A stretch of 64,000 nucleotides of DNA from Soonwooa buanensis (lineage in GTDB: Bacteria; Bacteroidota; Bacteroidia; Flavobacteriales; Weeksellaceae): positions 62,001 through 126,000 of the forward strand of contig NZ_FUYZ01000010.1 of the NCBI RefSeq assembly GCF_900167905.1, read 5' to 3'. Under the pieces are notes generated by a model. It was not told where the DNA came from and did no database searches. It worked only from the letters and a program-made list of their open reading frames with translations. The translations under genes and the position numbers were made by a program. Of this stretch, positions 34,445 to 44,094 are shown one piece after another. Within the stretch, counting starts at the first letter, position 1; the number at the start of each line of letters is the position of its first letter.

Positions 34445-34635
34445 TTACTTTAAATTTTTAAATTAAATCTTAAACTGAATTTAGCATTGATAAGCTTGTC
34501 TAAGGATATCAAATCGATTTTCAATTCAGGATTCTAAATTATAAAAATATCAGATGCTACAAGACTTTTTTATTGAATTTGATGAAGTTTTAAAACTAAG
34601 ATTTTTAATAAATTTGAAGTAAATATTATAGCAAA

Positions 34636-35031
34636 ATGGATTTAGTTTATTCCAAGGAAATAAAAATAACAGAAGAACATCTTGATAAAATTCGACATGT
34701 CAACAACGTGCAATATGTCCATTGGGTTGAAGAAATCGCAGCAGAACATTGGGAGGTTTTGAAAGATAAGACCAATTATTCCAAAGATTATTGGGTGTTA
34801 ATGGATCATCATATTCAGTACAAAAAACAATTATTTCTTGATGATATTTTAATTATTAAAACTTATCCGCTTCCGCCAATTGGCATTAAACAACCTCGTA
34901 AAGTGGAATTCTATTGTAATGATGAATTGGTAGTTTTGTCTGATACGCTTTGGATTTTATTCGATTCTGAAACTCAAAAAATCAAAAGAATTGATAATAA
35001 TTGGTTAGAAGATTTAAAAACAAATATGTAA
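34636..35031 (+). CDS. Acyl-CoA thioesterase, 4-HBA/YbgC-type hotdog
   Basis: The 131-residue single hotdog domain contains LDKIRHVNNVQYVHWVEEIAAEHW (about 18-41), the typical helix where 4-hydroxybenzoyl-CoA/YbgC-type thioesterases carry their catalytic region. Here His22, Asn24 and Asn25 occupy the place of the usual D/N residue. It probably hydrolyses acyl-CoA or acyl-ACP in the cytoplasm. It is a single gene converging with the UbiB-like gene. Confidence 0.8.
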   Translation: MDLVYSKEIKITEEHLDKIRHVNNVQYVHWVEEIAAEHWEVLKDKTNYSKDYWVLMDHHIQYKKQLFLDDILIIKTYPLPPIGIKQPRKVEFYCNDELVVLSDTLWILFDSETQKIKRIDNNWLEDLKTNM

Positions 35032-35113
35032 TTTTTTATTTAAAGCATTAATACAAATAAAATATATAAACCACAATAATATAATTACTTATAAAAATAG
35101 ATTAAGGTAAAAT

Positions 35114-36739
35114 TCACCTTCTTAAAACTCTTAATAAAAGAACGATAATCATCACAAGCGAAACCACAAATCCTAAAATTGGGAAAATATGAAGGTCGCC
35201 AATTTGAGGTCCTATTTTCGCAGCCCAAAGAACGGAAGTCCCGATGATATTTGCAGCGAGTACAATTCCTAAAATCAGATTAACAATACTCGATTTAATC
35301 ACCACTTCTAGTCGATCCATGTTCTTAATTTCGGTTTGGAGACTCAATTGGTTTTCGTCCAATTTATGCAAAACTGATCGCAATTCGTTCGGGATTTCCT
35401 CAAAATGATCGCTTAAATCTGTTAGTTTATTAAATCCTTTTTTAGCAAGTTTTTCGGGATTTAACTTTTTAAAAAATATCTTTTTGCTATAAGGTTTTAG
35501 ACTACTGACAACATCCAAATCTGGATTTATCGTGCGTCCAACGCCGTCTATCAAAGAAATTCCTTTAAACAACAAATAAAAATAGTCTGGCATCACAAGA
35601 CGATTTTCTTTAAGAACATCTTTCATTTTGGACATTATCGCTGCCACATTGATGTCTTTTAACGAGCTGTTATGGATGGTATTTAGGATTTCTAAAACAT
35701 CATTTTCGAATTGTCGATCATTCGGAATACTGTAATATATCGCAAGCTTTTTGAGATTTCTGATGATTTTATCAGGCTTTCGTGCAACGAAATTCAGAAT
35801 TAAACTTTCTAAAATTGATTGATCACTTTCCGGAATTGCACCAACCGCGCCAAAATCTATGAACACAATTTGACCTTCTTTGTTGACCAAAATATTGCCT
35901 GCATGCGGATCTGCATGGAAAAATCCGTAATCCAAAATCTGCGAAACAAAAAGCTGATAACCTTTTTCTGCTAATATTTTAACATCAATATTTTGTGCGA
36001 CTAAAGAAGTGATATCGGTAATTTTTGTGCCCTCAACAAATTCCATTGTAAGGATTTGATTGTCACAATAATCTTCAAAAACCTTAGGAACATAAGTGTC
36101 TTTATCGTTTTTAAAATTCTTTTGAAACCTCAGAATATTGTTCTTTTCATTACTCAAAGACAATTCTTCCAACAAAGACTTTTCGAACGCGAACAAAGCA
36201 TTTTTAAGATTGATTTGATCGCCAATATCAGAATAAGTGTCGATTAAATTCACTAAATCTTTTAAGAGCAAAAGATCCGCTTGTATGGTTTTCTCAATGT
36301 TGGGACGTTTAATTTTTAGGATAACATCCTGACCGTTTTTAAGTTGCGATTTATAAACTTGCGCGATAGATGCTGCGGCAATCGGCGTTGTATCGATGTA
36401 ATTAAAATGCTCATCAACAACGATATCTAAAGACTTTTGTAGAATCATCTTGACATCCATATCGACAACTTCTACCCGATCTTGTAATTTTTGAAGTTCA
36501 AGAATTAAATCCTTAGGCAACAGATCATCGCGATTACTAAAAGATTGTCCCAATTTAACAAAACTCGGTCCCAACTCTTCCAAAGCTAAACGAAGTCTTT
36601 CGTAACCAGCTTTATTCTTCTCAGAATCTGAATCTGAACCATTTGAGATTCGGCTCAACATATCCTGAAGTCCATATTTGCTAATAACTTGAAGAAGCTT
36701 TGCCGATCGTTTTATTTTTTTTTGTTGCTTGTCAAACAT
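35114..36739 (-). CDS. ABC1/UbiB-family atypical kinase
   Basis: The protein shows the UbiB/ADCK marks: the KxGQ motif in FVKLGQSFSNRDDLLP, the Ala-rich loop AAASIAQVYKSQ, the catalytic HADPHAGNILV and the metal-binding DFGAVG. Two C-terminal membrane helices follow. Relatives support ubiquinone or menaquinone/lipid metabolism through ATPase activity. I place the start at MFDKQQKK (36739). An ATG at 36796 would add 19 residues, but it sits 2 bp from the terminator of the upstream gene, leaving no room for a leader. Confidence 0.85.
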   Translation of the reverse strand: MFDKQQKKIKRSAKLLQVISKYGLQDMLSRISNGSDSDSEKNKAGYERLRLALEELGPSFVKLGQSFSNRDDLLPKDLILELQKLQDRVEVVDMDVKMILQKSLDIVVDEHFNYIDTTPIAAASIAQVYKSQLKNGQDVILKIKRPNIEKTIQADLLLLKDLVNLIDTYSDIGDQINLKNALFAFEKSLLEELSLSNEKNNILRFQKNFKNDKDTYVPKVFEDYCDNQILTMEFVEGTKITDITSLVAQNIDVKILAEKGYQLFVSQILDYGFFHADPHAGNILVNKEGQIVFIDFGAVGAIPESDQSILESLILNFVARKPDKIIRNLKKLAIYYSIPNDRQFENDVLEILNTIHNSSLKDINVAAIMSKMKDVLKENRLVMPDYFYLLFKGISLIDGVGRTINPDLDVVSSLKPYSKKIFFKKLNPEKLAKKGFNKLTDLSDHFEEIPNELRSVLHKLDENQLSLQTEIKNMDRLEVVIKSSIVNLILGIVLAANIIGTSVLWAAKIGPQIGDLHIFPILGFVVSLVMIIVLLLRVLRR

Positions 36740-36797
36740 AAGATTTATTCTAGTTTTCTTGGACGCAAAAATTGTTCCTTGCTTGTTTTGAAACAAA

Positions 36798-36827
36798 AAA
36801 GCAACCTATCAAATGACAAGTTGCTTT
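36798..36827 (-). terminator. Terminator after the agmatinase-family gene
   Basis: An 8-bp stem (aaagcaac / gttgcttt) that can extend through further pairs, followed on the minus strand by a T-run. It lies 25 bp after the stop at 36852. Confidence 0.8.
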
Positions 36828-36851
36828 ATATTTTTTTGAATTTATAATTTC

Positions 36852-37931
36852 TTAAAACCGAACTGGCTCGCCAACATTCAGTTTGTTATTCTTCGCCAAA
36901 ACACCACACATGTGGAACAACATTCTTGCACCAACATTTCCGTCCCATTCGTCAGTTTCGCTAGGCGCAACTTCTACAAGGTCGATTCCGATGATGTTTT
37001 TGTCAGATTCCGCCAAACGACTTAACGCATACACCGCTTGTTCGTACGACAAACCTCCCGGAACTGGCGTTCCTGTATTCGGGCAATACCATTGATAAAG
37101 CGCATCGATATCAAAACTTACTGCAACATTATTTGGTAACAACTCGATGATTTCGTCCACTTGTTGCTTCCAAGTTTTACCTTCAAACTGCGCTTTTTTA
37201 AGATCAGTATCAGTAAAAACTTTCACTTTATCCGTTGATTTTATTACACCAACTTCTTCCTCGCTAAAATCACGAATGCCGACTTGTACCAACTTTGACA
37301 CTTGCGGAAGCTGAATCGTGTTATACATAATAGACGCGTGGGAATAAGTAAAACCTTCGTAGGCAATTCTCAGATCCATGTGTGCATCAAAATGCAAAAT
37401 ACCAAAATTGTCGTATTGAGACGCCAAAGCTTGATAATATCCAAAAGGCGTTGAATGATCACCACCTAACAAAATTACTTTTTTCCCTTTTGAATGCCAA
37501 TCCAAAACACGCTCTTTCAACTCTGCATTCAATTTAGTGGAAGCTTCATTTATCGTTTTTAAACTTTGACTTAAAGCTTCATTTTCAGCGATAACTTCTC
37601 CATTTTCTAAAGCTTCGATAATTGGTTGTGCCAAAGCTTTATGTTCATCACTTGTCGATTTCCAATGTTCGGCTCCAGCATCAAAATAAATCCCTTGCTT
37701 CCACAATCCTGGAAATTCTTGATGCAACAAATCCACTTGAAAAGAAGCATCCAAAATAGCATCTGGACCTTCCGAAGCGCCAGCGCCATAACTTACCGTA
37801 ACTTCCCAAGGCACTGCCACAACAACAATTTCTGACTCGTCTGCGGTAAAAGGTAACCCAAAAATTGTCCCATCAGCTAAGCCTGGTTGCGATGGATCGA
37901 AGTTGTTTATTTTATCTTGTTTTGTTGACAT
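36852..37931 (-). CDS. Agmatinase/arginase (ureohydrolase) family protein
   Basis: The ureohydrolase signature blocks are present: GGDHSTPFG, FDAHMDLR and SFDID, which supply the His/Asp ligands of the two-manganese centre, and TGTPVPGG near the substrate pocket. Enzymes of this family split agmatine, arginine or formiminoglutamate. In the third block the usual DxxDP turn reads DALYQW, so the specificity may differ. The start is set at MSTKQDKINN (37931). A longer frame to 38006 adds a basic, poorly supported N-terminus. Confidence 0.82.
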   Translation of the reverse strand: MSTKQDKINNFDPSQPGLADGTIFGLPFTADESEIVVVAVPWEVTVSYGAGASEGPDAILDASFQVDLLHQEFPGLWKQGIYFDAGAEHWKSTSDEHKALAQPIIEALENGEVIAENEALSQSLKTINEASTKLNAELKERVLDWHSKGKKVILLGGDHSTPFGYYQALASQYDNFGILHFDAHMDLRIAYEGFTYSHASIMYNTIQLPQVSKLVQVGIRDFSEEEVGVIKSTDKVKVFTDTDLKKAQFEGKTWKQQVDEIIELLPNNVAVSFDIDALYQWYCPNTGTPVPGGLSYEQAVYALSRLAESDKNIIGIDLVEVAPSETDEWDGNVGARMLFHMCGVLAKNNKLNVGEPVRF

Positions 37932-38085
37932 TTTTAATTGTTTTAATTTTCGGTGCAAAGATAATTTTTCTTTTTTAAAAGATCGACTGCAAGCCATTTT
38001 CCACAAGTTAATTTATCTTAAAATTTCTCGAAGTTTTTTTGGTTTAAACTAAATTTGTTTTCATTAAATGAATTAATACAGAAAT

Positions 38086-38925
38086 ATGAAAAATTTTGTT
38101 TTAAATAATGGATTAGAAATTCCAGAAATTGGATTCGGAACATGGCAAATCCCTGATGGTGACGATGTTAAAAATGCAGTGACTTTTGCTTTAGAAAATG
38201 GATATACGCATATCGACACCGCAAAAATCTATGAAAACGAAAAAGGCGTTGGTGATGCGATCAAAGAAAGTCAATTGGACAGAAAAGATATTTTCCTGAC
38301 GACTAAAGTTTGGAATACAAGTCGCGGTTATCAATCAACTTTGGATGCTTTCGAGAAGTCATTGGAGCTTTTGCAAACCGATTATATTGATTTATATTTG
38401 ATCCATTGGCCCGCAAATGCTAAACAGTTTGATAATTGGAAAGAACTGAATTCCGAAACTTGGCGCGCGATGGAAGATCTTTATAACCAAGGAAAAATAA
38501 AGGCAATTGGTGTTTGCAATTTCCTTGTTCATCATCTCGAAAGCTTAGCAGAAACTGCAAAAATACCGCCGATGGTTAACCAAATCGAATATCATCCAGG
38601 TTATCTACAAAATAATGTTGTAGACTATTGCAAAAAGAATAATATTTTGGTAGAAGCTTGGAGCCCAATTGGTTCGGGACGAATTCTTGACAACGAATTA
38701 TTAAAAAACATTGCTGGAAAGTACAATGTTTGGGTTGCGCAACTTTGTATTAAATTTTGTCTTCAAAACGGGATTTTACCACTTCCAAAATCTGTAACGC
38801 CGAAGAATATTCTTGCCAATATTGATGTTAATGCTTTTACAATCGATAATGACGATATGCAAAGGATTAGCGCTATGGAAGAAGCAGGATTTTCTGGTCT
38901 TAATCCAGATTTTATTGATTTCTAA
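38086..38925 (+). CDS. Aldo/keto reductase
   Basis: The 279-residue protein has the full aldo/keto reductase pattern. The catalytic tetrad shows Asp in HIDTAKIYENEKGVG with Tyr in the same segment, Lys in LTTKVWN, and His in LIHWP. The NADPH-binding C-terminus is PLPKSVTPKNILANIDV. It belongs to the AKR5-like bacterial branch (YtbE/2,5-diketo-gluconate reductase type), which reduces aldehydes and ketones. The physiological substrate is unknown. It converges with the nitronate monooxygenase gene across a hairpin at 38954-38983. Confidence 0.9.
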   Translation: MKNFVLNNGLEIPEIGFGTWQIPDGDDVKNAVTFALENGYTHIDTAKIYENEKGVGDAIKESQLDRKDIFLTTKVWNTSRGYQSTLDAFEKSLELLQTDYIDLYLIHWPANAKQFDNWKELNSETWRAMEDLYNQGKIKAIGVCNFLVHHLESLAETAKIPPMVNQIEYHPGYLQNNVVDYCKKNNILVEAWSPIGSGRILDNELLKNIAGKYNVWVAQLCIKFCLQNGILPLPKSVTPKNILANIDVNAFTIDNDDMQRISAMEEAGFSGLNPDFIDF

Positions 38926-38953
38926 ATTAAGTTTTTTCTCGATAATAGATTCT

Positions 38954-38983
38954 AAATCCTCTATTAACAATGGAGGATTTTTG
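38954..38983. terminator. Bidirectional hairpin between AKR and nitronate monooxygenase genes
   Basis: An 8-bp stem (aaatcctc / gaggattt) with an 11-nt loop and T-run on the plus side, 28 bp after the aldo/keto reductase stop. Confidence 0.7.
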
Positions 38984-38991
38984 GTTTATGA

Positions 38992-40044
38992 TTAAATGCT
39001 CTTAATCAAATTTTGAAGAATATCTTTGGTGCTTTTTTCACTGAAATGACCAATCGATTGACCTGTCCAAATATTCGAAAAATTAACATTAGATTGCGAT
39101 TTAGCAACTTTTCGCAAGTTTGCTGTTAACTTATTTTGATACGGATACGGAAGCACGTATTCTGAGTTTTCAAAAGCATCCGTAAAAGTGTTTTGCAATC
39201 CTCGTGCGTAGCGCCCAGAAAAGCTTTTAATCAACATAATATCTTGTTCGGAAGCTGATTTTAATTTTTGTTTTTCGGCTAAATTTAATTGACTTTCTTC
39301 GGAACAAAGCAACATCGAGCCAATTTGAAAAGCTTGCGCGCCCAAAGTTTTAGCAGCTAAAATAGTTTGCGAATTACAAAGTCCACCAGCATAGATAATT
39401 GGTTTCTTCACCTTTTCAAAAACACTATTTAACAAAGACAAACCTCCAATTTTTGGAATGTTTTCGTCAACAAAACTTCCTCGATGGCCGCCCGCTTCAA
39501 GTCCTTGAACACAAATTAAGTCAACATCATTTTTTTCGAGTTCTAAAGCTTCATGAAGTGATGTACAAGTTCCGATGATATTAATATTTTTTGATTTAAG
39601 CTTTTCAATACTTTCTGCATCGATGTTTCCAAAAGTGAAACTAAAAATCTTAGCTTTTGCATCAATAATTGCATTAATTTGTTCTTGGTAAGGATGAAGT
39701 TTTATCGATTCAAAATCTGGAAATTCAACTTCTAAATTCTGGTTTTTTGCGAAATTCTCAAGAAATAATTTTGTTTTTTCGTAATGAAATTTTAATTCAT
39801 CATTCACTTTTGGAAGTTGGTGAACAAAAATATTTGCAGCAAAACTTCGGTCGGTCATTTGTTGAACCTGATGAATATTTTTAAGACAAGTTTCGGCATC
39901 CAAATCACCCAAAGCCAAACTTCCTAAACAGCCAGCTTCGCCAGCAGCAACTAACATTTCTGGTGTCGAAACACCGAGCATTGGTGCTTGTATGAAAGGA
40001 TATTTTATTTGTAAAAGTTCTGTGATTTGATTATTCCAATTCAT
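38992..40044 (-). CDS. Nitronate monooxygenase (2-nitropropane dioxygenase type)
   Basis: The 350-residue FMN-binding TIM-barrel protein starts with IKYPFIQAPMLGVSTPEML. It has the FMN-phosphate segments GLEAGGHRGSF (about 185-195) and PIIYAGGLCNSQTI (about 215-230), then GAQAFQIGSMLLCSEES. These are typical of class I nitronate monooxygenases, which oxidise toxic nitronates such as propionate-3-nitronate. Some relatives are enoyl-reductase-like, so the exact substrate is open. Confidence 0.83.
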   Translation of the reverse strand: MNWNNQITELLQIKYPFIQAPMLGVSTPEMLVAAGEAGCLGSLALGDLDAETCLKNIHQVQQMTDRSFAANIFVHQLPKVNDELKFHYEKTKLFLENFAKNQNLEVEFPDFESIKLHPYQEQINAIIDAKAKIFSFTFGNIDAESIEKLKSKNINIIGTCTSLHEALELEKNDVDLICVQGLEAGGHRGSFVDENIPKIGGLSLLNSVFEKVKKPIIYAGGLCNSQTILAAKTLGAQAFQIGSMLLCSEESQLNLAEKQKLKSASEQDIMLIKSFSGRYARGLQNTFTDAFENSEYVLPYPYQNKLTANLRKVAKSQSNVNFSNIWTGQSIGHFSEKSTKDILQNLIKSI

Positions 40045-40360
40045 AATCTAGATTTTTGTATTGCTAAATTAATTAAAAAGAGTTTTTGTTGTTTTCAATT
40101 TCGGTGTAATTATGAGACTTTTGTTTTGAATTTTTCATCAACTATTTTCGTCTAAACTTTTCTTTAATTTATTTATTTTTCATTTTAAAATTTCAGTCTA
40201 AAATCAAAAAAATAAATTGAAAGTTGAATCTTAAATTTTTAACTTTACAACTATCCTAATGTTAGCGGATTATTGCTGTTGTTTATACTTTTTGACATTT
40301 GTCAAAGGAAGGAGGTTTTAATTGTCTCAACTTTGTACCACAAACAAACAACATACAAAA
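40045..40360. other. 316-bp gap upstream of the efflux operon
   Basis: AT-rich divergent region between the nitronate monooxygenase and tolC-like genes. It holds a perfect palindrome at 40291-40306, directly followed by GGAAGGAGG, an unusually strong purine-rich sequence for this genome, about 50 bp before the tolC-like start. No other structure was seen. Confidence 0.6.
40291..40306. promoter_or_regulatory. Palindromic putative operator of the efflux operon
   Basis: TTTGACATTTGTCAAA is a perfect 7-2-7 inverted repeat, 55 bp before the tolC-like start at 40361. Such sites typically bind dimeric TetR- or Crp/Fnr-type regulators. A Crp/Fnr-type gene lies just after this operon (44095). Confidence 0.5.
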
Positions 40361-41764
40361 ATGAAAAACAGAAATAAGAAATGGGCGGGGATTCTGCTTT
40401 TGCTACCATCGCTTATTTTTTCGCAAACTTCTGCGCCAACATTGCAAGAGCTTATCAACAGCGCACTTCGTAATGATGCGACGCTTAACGAACAAGTTCT
40501 GCAAAACAAAATCACACATCTCGACGACGAAAAACTGAAAGACATTTTTCTACCGAAAGTCGAAATTTCGGGGAAAGGAGGTTACATGTACACATCAGCT
40601 CAGTTTTCGACGCCAGAAGTCAATGTGCCAGCAATTCCGAATGTTTTTCCAGGATTGACAGTGCCAGAACGAAGCAACAATCTTAATATCTCTGGGATTT
40701 CTGCAATGGCGAAAGCTGAAGCTTCGGTCTTGCTTTATTCTGGTGGAAAAGTGAAATATCTAAAAGAAGCCAACCGTGAAAAAAATCTATCAGAACAAAT
40801 GTTGATGGAGAAAAGCAAAGACGATGTTGTATCGATGATTTCGCAAGCTTACGATCAATTTGCACTTTTGGAAGAATCTCGAAAAGTTCTAGACGAGAGT
40901 AAAAAGAGATTAGACATCAACAGAAAAACTGCTGATAAAGCGCTTGGTTACGGACTTATTACACCTTATGATCATAAAAAAATTGAATTAGCACAAGCGA
41001 CTTTAGATTCAAAAATTGTTGAATATGAAGGTAAAAAGCAACTTTTGATAACACAACTCGAAGTATTAACAGGCATCGAGCGCGAAAGAATTGCGGAGAT
41101 TAAACCTAATCTTAAACCCATTTCGTACGCTGTTACTGACAAAAATATTGATCAACGTGCAGAAGTTCAGGCTTTAGATCATGGGATTAAAGCTACTGAA
41201 TTCAAAATAGAAGCCGAGAAAAAATGGTGGGTTCCGAAGGTGCAAGCGCAGACATCACTCTCCTACTTTGGACTTTATGACAATCATATTTCGACTTCCA
41301 AAGATTTAATTCAAGGTTTAAATACCAAACTCAACATCAACCCATCTAACTTAAATATTTTACCAATTTTCCAAGCGGGTGTTGGTTTCAAGTGGGATGT
41401 TTTTGATGGTAACGAAGGTAAAGTTGCGGTCGAAAGTGCCAAAATAAATAAAGAAATTTTAGAGAATAAAAAACGTGAAGCACAGAAAAAATTAAAGTTA
41501 AATTTAGCGAACAATCAAACCAATTACGACATTGCTGATGCACAGATTACTCTGAAAGCTAAAGCAAAAAGTATTGCAAGTATTGCTTTGCAAAATGTAG
41601 AGAAAGAATTCCGTTACGGGACTAAAAAATCATCAGATCTTATCGATGCCGAAAACGATTTGCAAACTGCAGAACTCGAGTATCAAACCGCCATCTACAA
41701 CCAAAGACGTAGCGCTATAGAACTGATGAAAGCCACACAAAATCTTGACATTAACCAACTTTAA
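40361..41764 (+). CDS. TolC family outer membrane efflux protein
   Basis: The protein has a signal peptide (MKNRNKKWAGILLLLPSLIFS) and two repeated helical-hairpin halves typical of TolC/OprM-like outer membrane factors. Examples are APTLQELINSALRNDATL near the start and AQITLKAKAKSIASIALQNVEKEFRYG near the end. It forms the trimeric outer-membrane channel for the adaptor and permease encoded behind it. I place the start at the ATG 40361; an upstream TTG at 40322 would add 13 residues before the signal peptide. The next gene starts 13 bp after the stop. Confidence 0.87.
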   Translation: MKNRNKKWAGILLLLPSLIFSQTSAPTLQELINSALRNDATLNEQVLQNKITHLDDEKLKDIFLPKVEISGKGGYMYTSAQFSTPEVNVPAIPNVFPGLTVPERSNNLNISGISAMAKAEASVLLYSGGKVKYLKEANREKNLSEQMLMEKSKDDVVSMISQAYDQFALLEESRKVLDESKKRLDINRKTADKALGYGLITPYDHKKIELAQATLDSKIVEYEGKKQLLITQLEVLTGIERERIAEIKPNLKPISYAVTDKNIDQRAEVQALDHGIKATEFKIEAEKKWWVPKVQAQTSLSYFGLYDNHISTSKDLIQGLNTKLNINPSNLNILPIFQAGVGFKWDVFDGNEGKVAVESAKINKEILENKKREAQKKLKLNLANNQTNYDIADAQITLKAKAKSIASIALQNVEKEFRYGTKKSSDLIDAENDLQTAELEYQTAIYNQRRSAIELMKATQNLDINQL

Positions 41765-41777
41765 ACATCACAAAACA

Positions 41778-42734
41778 ATGAATAATCTATCAAAAATATT
41801 AGGTCTAGCGACAATTTTAACTTTAACAGCTTGTAACGACACCAAAGTCCAAAAAGGTTTTGAAGGAAAAACTAAAAAAGACGTCATTTCTTTTTCACCA
41901 AAAGTAACCGGCAGAATTTTAGAAATCTATGTTGAGGAAGGACAAACTGTAAAAGCTGGTGATACGTTAGCAAAACTCGATGTACCCGAAGTTTCTGCAA
42001 AAATAGCACAAGCAAAAGGAGCAACAGCGGCAGCGCAAGCACAAGCTCAAATGGCTAAAAACGGTGCAACAGCCGATCAATTACGACAATTAAAAGCCAA
42101 ACAAAAAGGTCTTAGAGAGCAATATGATTTTGCTAATAAATCTTATAATCGAGCAAGAAATATGTTCCGTGATAGTCTAATGTCACCGCAAAGTTATGAC
42201 GAAGTTTTCGCAAAATATCAAGGTGCAAAAGCGCAACTAGACGCCGTTAATGCAGAGTTACACGACGTAGAATTAGGAACGCGTTACGAAAAAATAAATA
42301 TGGCAGAAGGCCAAGCTAGCCAAGCGATGGGCGCATTGCAAGAAGCCAATGTTGCCTACTCTGAACGTTATATTATTGCCACCAACGACATGGAAATCGA
42401 GACCATTGCTTTACACAAAGGCGAATTAGCTACTGCGGGTTATGCGTTGTTCAATGGTTATGTGCCGAATACAACTTACTTCAGATTTACAGTTCCCGAA
42501 AGTTTGATTTCTAAATATCAGAAAGGTCAAGCTGTACAAATGAAAACAACTTATGGCGATAAAGAATTTAGTGGAAAAATAGTTAGCATCAAACAGTTGA
42601 CAAAGTATGCTGATATTACAACGGCTTTCCCAGATTATAATCCCGAAGATGCCGTGTACGAAGTGAAAGTTATCCCAAATGATAACACCGTTACTAAAGG
42701 ATTATTGGTGAACTCTAGTGTTGTTTTACAATAA
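41778..42734 (+). CDS. HlyD-family membrane fusion lipoprotein
   Basis: The periplasmic adaptor has a lipoprotein signal ending at Cys19 (TLTLTACND). The lipoyl/barrel-sandwich half is VTGRILEIYVEEGQTVKAGDTLAKLDVPEV (about 42-71). A long helical hairpin (about 75-185) and beta-barrel segments follow. It links the ABC-2 permease to the TolC-like channel. I set the start at 41778 because the signal peptide begins there; a frame from 41745 overlaps the end of the tolC-like gene. The permease starts 10 bp after the stop. Confidence 0.87.
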   Translation: MNNLSKILGLATILTLTACNDTKVQKGFEGKTKKDVISFSPKVTGRILEIYVEEGQTVKAGDTLAKLDVPEVSAKIAQAKGATAAAQAQAQMAKNGATADQLRQLKAKQKGLREQYDFANKSYNRARNMFRDSLMSPQSYDEVFAKYQGAKAQLDAVNAELHDVELGTRYEKINMAEGQASQAMGALQEANVAYSERYIIATNDMEIETIALHKGELATAGYALFNGYVPNTTYFRFTVPESLISKYQKGQAVQMKTTYGDKEFSGKIVSIKQLTKYADITTAFPDYNPEDAVYEVKVIPNDNTVTKGLLVNSSVVLQ

Positions 42735-42744
42735 AAACAAGGCG

Positions 42745-43938
42745 ATGAAACAAATATTATTTTTAATAAGGAGAGAATTCAAACTCTTTCTATCGAATAG
42801 TACATTACGATCTGTTTTCTTCTTGGCACCTTTGGTTTATGCATTATTAATGGGCTTTACCTACCAACAAGGAAAAGTAACCGACATCCCAGTCATTGTC
42901 GTTAATCAGGACAAAACGCCTCTGTCACAGCAGGTTGTTGATATGCTTGACGATAACTCTTCTATCAAAGTTCTCAATTATCTTGAGCAACCTTTGGATT
43001 TAAAAGATGAAGTGATTAAAAAAGATGCAGCGGCTGTGGTTATTATTCCTGAGCGTTTTGAAGCCATGATGTTGCAAAAAAAGTATCCAGAAATTAATGT
43101 TTTTGTAAACACTTCCAATGTCTTAACCGCCAATTTTGCGAGTAAAGCGATACAAGTTACTTTAGGAAGTTTTTCGGCTGGCGCAGAGATGAAAGCTTTA
43201 CAAAAGAAAGGTCTTTCTGCCACTGAAGCGAGTTCGCAATACGAGCCTTTTAAAGCCAATTACATCACACTTTTTAATACGACGAGTAATTATTTAATTT
43301 TCATGTGGCCTGCTTTAATGGCAGTTGTTCTACAACAAGTTATTCTGTTGGCGATGGCGGTGACTTTTTCAGAAGAGTTTAAAAGAGAAAGTTTTAAAAG
43401 AGATTTTGCAGGTAAAGAAAAATATGCCGCTTTAATAATGGCGATTAAATGTCTTCCGATTTGGGTGTTTTCAATATTTAATATTTTGATGTTTTACGCA
43501 TTAAGTATTTACTTCAAAGTGCCTGCACCAGACAATGTGATGAACTTTTTGTGGGTGACAAGTTTCTTTGTTTTAGCATCAACCAACTTGGGAGTATTGT
43601 TCAGTATTATTCTTCCTGACGCGCTAAAAGCGACACAAATTTTGATGGTTATTGCGTCACCTGCATTCATCATCAGCGGTTTTACATGGCCGACTTATGC
43701 GATGCCAACAGCAATACGTGCATTAACAGACATTATTCCGTTAACGCCATATCTGGAAGCGCTTAAAATTATGGTGATACAACATGGTTCAGATTATTTA
43801 ACGGACAAATATTTTTGGCATCTATTTACGCTAGCAACCGTTTATTTTGTATTGGGTTGGGTAGCATTAAAAATTAAATTAAAATTCATTTTTAAAAATG
43901 ATAAACCTAAAGAGGTTATTGAAGAAAAAATAGATTAA
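42745..43938 (+). CDS. ABC-2 type transporter permease
   Basis: The protein has an N-terminal TM helix (about 18-36), a large extracytoplasmic domain (about 40-170) with VIVVNQDKTPLSQQVVDML, and five TM helices in the C-terminal half (about 180-380). This matches the YhhJ/YbhS-like ABC-2 membrane components. It should form the inner-membrane part of a tripartite exporter. Related Bacteroidota operons usually carry a second permease, and an ATPase is needed for an ABC pump; neither is here. The start at 42745 follows the HlyD stop by 10 bp. Confidence 0.85.
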   Translation: MKQILFLIRREFKLFLSNSTLRSVFFLAPLVYALLMGFTYQQGKVTDIPVIVVNQDKTPLSQQVVDMLDDNSSIKVLNYLEQPLDLKDEVIKKDAAAVVIIPERFEAMMLQKKYPEINVFVNTSNVLTANFASKAIQVTLGSFSAGAEMKALQKKGLSATEASSQYEPFKANYITLFNTTSNYLIFMWPALMAVVLQQVILLAMAVTFSEEFKRESFKRDFAGKEKYAALIMAIKCLPIWVFSIFNILMFYALSIYFKVPAPDNVMNFLWVTSFFVLASTNLGVLFSIILPDALKATQILMVIASPAFIISGFTWPTYAMPTAIRALTDIIPLTPYLEALKIMVIQHGSDYLTDKYFWHLFTLATVYFVLGWVALKIKLKFIFKNDKPKEVIEEKID

Positions 43939-43972
43939 CTGTCTAGGCAGTTTTTCATTTTTGTGTTTGTTG

Positions 43973-44014
43973 ATAAGGCTTTTCCGTTAGTTCGGGAAGG
44001 TCTTATTTTTTTTT
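43973..44014 (+). terminator. Terminator of the TolC-HlyD-permease operon
   Basis: A 14-bp stem with three G.U pairs and a 6-nt loop (43973-43986 with 43993-44006), then T8. A smaller hairpin at 43937-43952 overlaps the permease stop. Both separate the operon from the Crp/Fnr gene. Confidence 0.82.
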
Positions 44015-44094
44015 GAATCATTAAAAAAGTGTATTTTTAAAACCAATTTTAATTAAGTAAATAATAGATTCTCCATTTTTTAAAACTAAACGCC

